Assembly (NCBI GenBank): GCA_001247695.2
Contig: LGRX02027232.1
Span: 18,469-82,468, forward strand
Direction: 5' to 3'
Length of the DNA stretch: 64,000 nt
Source of the DNA: Cymbomonas tetramitiformis
Taxonomy: Eukaryota; Chlorophyta; Pyramimonadophyceae; Pyramimonadales; Pyramimonadaceae
The translations under genes and the position numbers were made by a program. A model generated the notes under the pieces. That model did not search any database. It saw only the letters and a program-made list of their open reading frames with translations, and was not told the origin of the DNA. Shown piece after piece: positions 63,453 through 64,000 of the stretch. How positions within the stretch are numbered: the first letter of the stretch is position 1; every line of letters starts with the position of its first letter.

Positions 63453-64000
63453 CTTATTCTTAACATACCACGCAGCCATAGTGCAAGCCCCACCCCACCC
63501 AGAACGCGTATCGTTGTCCTGGGGCGGTTTGCTCTCCACTAAGCCAAGTCGCCGTTGGCAATCATACAGCAGCTTCGAACCAATCACCGAGTGGGAAAAG
63601 TGTCCGGTCATTCCACGCAATTTGCCGAAAACCTTTTTCACACGCTCTTGCTCCAGATATGCTTTCACAATCAAAGCCAAGGTATGGACTACACACTCAA
63701 AGCCATCGAAACAGTTCCAGCCATTCACGATGTTGGACGCGTTGTCAGAGACAGTGCAGTGCACAGAGCCAACCACGGTGTCCACCTTCTCATTCTCGTC
63801 GAATTCCCCTATCCCAATTTTAGCACAGGCAACCTTGGTCGCTATCTCGAGCTCATAGCCAGTGTGACGAACTGCTGAGAACGGTATGGCGCTGACCAAT
63901 CTCTCTTTAAGGTTGAACTCGACGTCAATGTAGTACACCAAAACCCCAAAGATAGCTATCCCACCTTCAGACCATATGTCCCCACTCACACTGCAAAGAA
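63453..64000 (-). CDS. hAT transposase, catalytic exon (N-terminal end outside window)
   Basis: The frame is open at the window edge. It reads MSGDIWSEGGIAIFGVLVYY, the SGD.W...........I...F segment around the first catalytic Asp, then HCTVSDNASNIVNGWNCFDG with the second Asp, and CVVHTLALIVKAYLE, the C..H.L.L.V motif of hAT proteins. LRGMTGHFSHSV and SGWGGACTMAAWYVKNK follow, ending at a donor AATAAG|GTGCGT (63453/63452). The protein cuts and joins DNA at the element ends. No lesion is seen in this exon. Confidence 0.85.

Larger units (their letters stand above)
61191..64000 (-). mobile_element. hAT-superfamily transposon, 5' part outside window
   Basis: A minus-strand gene with at least three exons encodes a hAT transposase whose N-terminus (zinc-finger BED region) lies beyond 64000. 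The gene's 3' end is at 61247. I could not identify the terminal inverted repeat on the left. The minisatellite at 60945-61190 is next to it. Confidence 0.75.

Noticed and set aside
1..64000. Host protein-coding genes, tRNA or rRNA genes
   Set aside because: I looked for them on both strands; every convincing coding region belongs to a transposable element and no cloverleaf or rRNA core sequence was recognised. A small RNA gene could still be missed by eye.

Overview
This window is a eukaryotic nuclear sequence made almost entirely of transposable elements inserted into one another; I see no convincing host gene, rRNA or tRNA. GT-AG introns, Ty3/gypsy chromoviruses, CACTA/tnp2-type and hAT transposons, LINE fragments and a retrotransposon carrying a cytosine methyltransferase together suggest a large-genome green-lineage alga (streptophyte or prasinophyte). 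The species cannot be fixed from sequence alone, and a dinoflagellate or another protist is not formally excluded.

Left third (1-22778). A CACTA-like transposon (from beyond the left edge to about 7595) sits inside a chromovirus whose integrase-chromodomain protein is fused to a cytosine-C5 methyltransferase (7596-17266). That retrotransposon is also split, inside the methyltransferase, by a 5.9-kb transposon with perfect 31-bp inverted ends (10056-15922). Removing it restores the reading frame exactly. The chromovirus itself lies inside the gag gene of another gypsy element (copy A, minus strand, 17267-20444). A's leader contains a 960-bp non-autonomous transposon (18965-19924) and ends at a 5'-truncated LINE with a zinc knuckle and an NPPF methyltransferase-like domain (20445-22550).

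Centre (22779-57544). A gag-only LTR retrotransposon (D) is the container, with direct repeat TGTAC on both sides. Two full-length gypsy elements of the same family landed 21 bp apart in its second ORF, in opposite orientations: B (26584-46195, minus, duplication GGGAG) and C (46222-57016, plus, duplication ATCGA). B in turn holds a tnp2-type transposon (36638-41297, 8-bp duplication), a 738-bp retroposon-like insert (34908-35645) and, inside its own 5' LTR, a second gag-only element E (42653-46048, duplication ATAGT). Excising B and C restores D's reading frame, and B's other LTR preserves the empty site of E, so the model is internally checked.

C looks intact: 99%-similar LTRs, gag, a -1 frameshift site, pol with protease, reverse transcriptase, RNase H, integrase and chromodomain, and an intron inside the integrase that B shares. 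B is multiply broken, including a Glu-to-Gln change of the third integrase catalytic residue.

Right end (57545-64000). After an LTR-like remnant come a LINE reverse-transcriptase fragment (to 60031), an inverted copy of the remnant next to a minus-strand piece of the same NPPF domain, an ATCAAT-type minisatellite, and a minus-strand hAT transposase gene that runs off the window. The hAT gene contains a four-copy tandem array that duplicates an exon end with its splice donor.

Main discoveries: methyltransferase domains in two unrelated retroelements; a motif shared by all introns and the 3' end of the tnp2-type element; 8-bp duplications made by that element type; a conserved retrotransposon intron; and a family of gag-plus-membrane-domain retroelements without pol.
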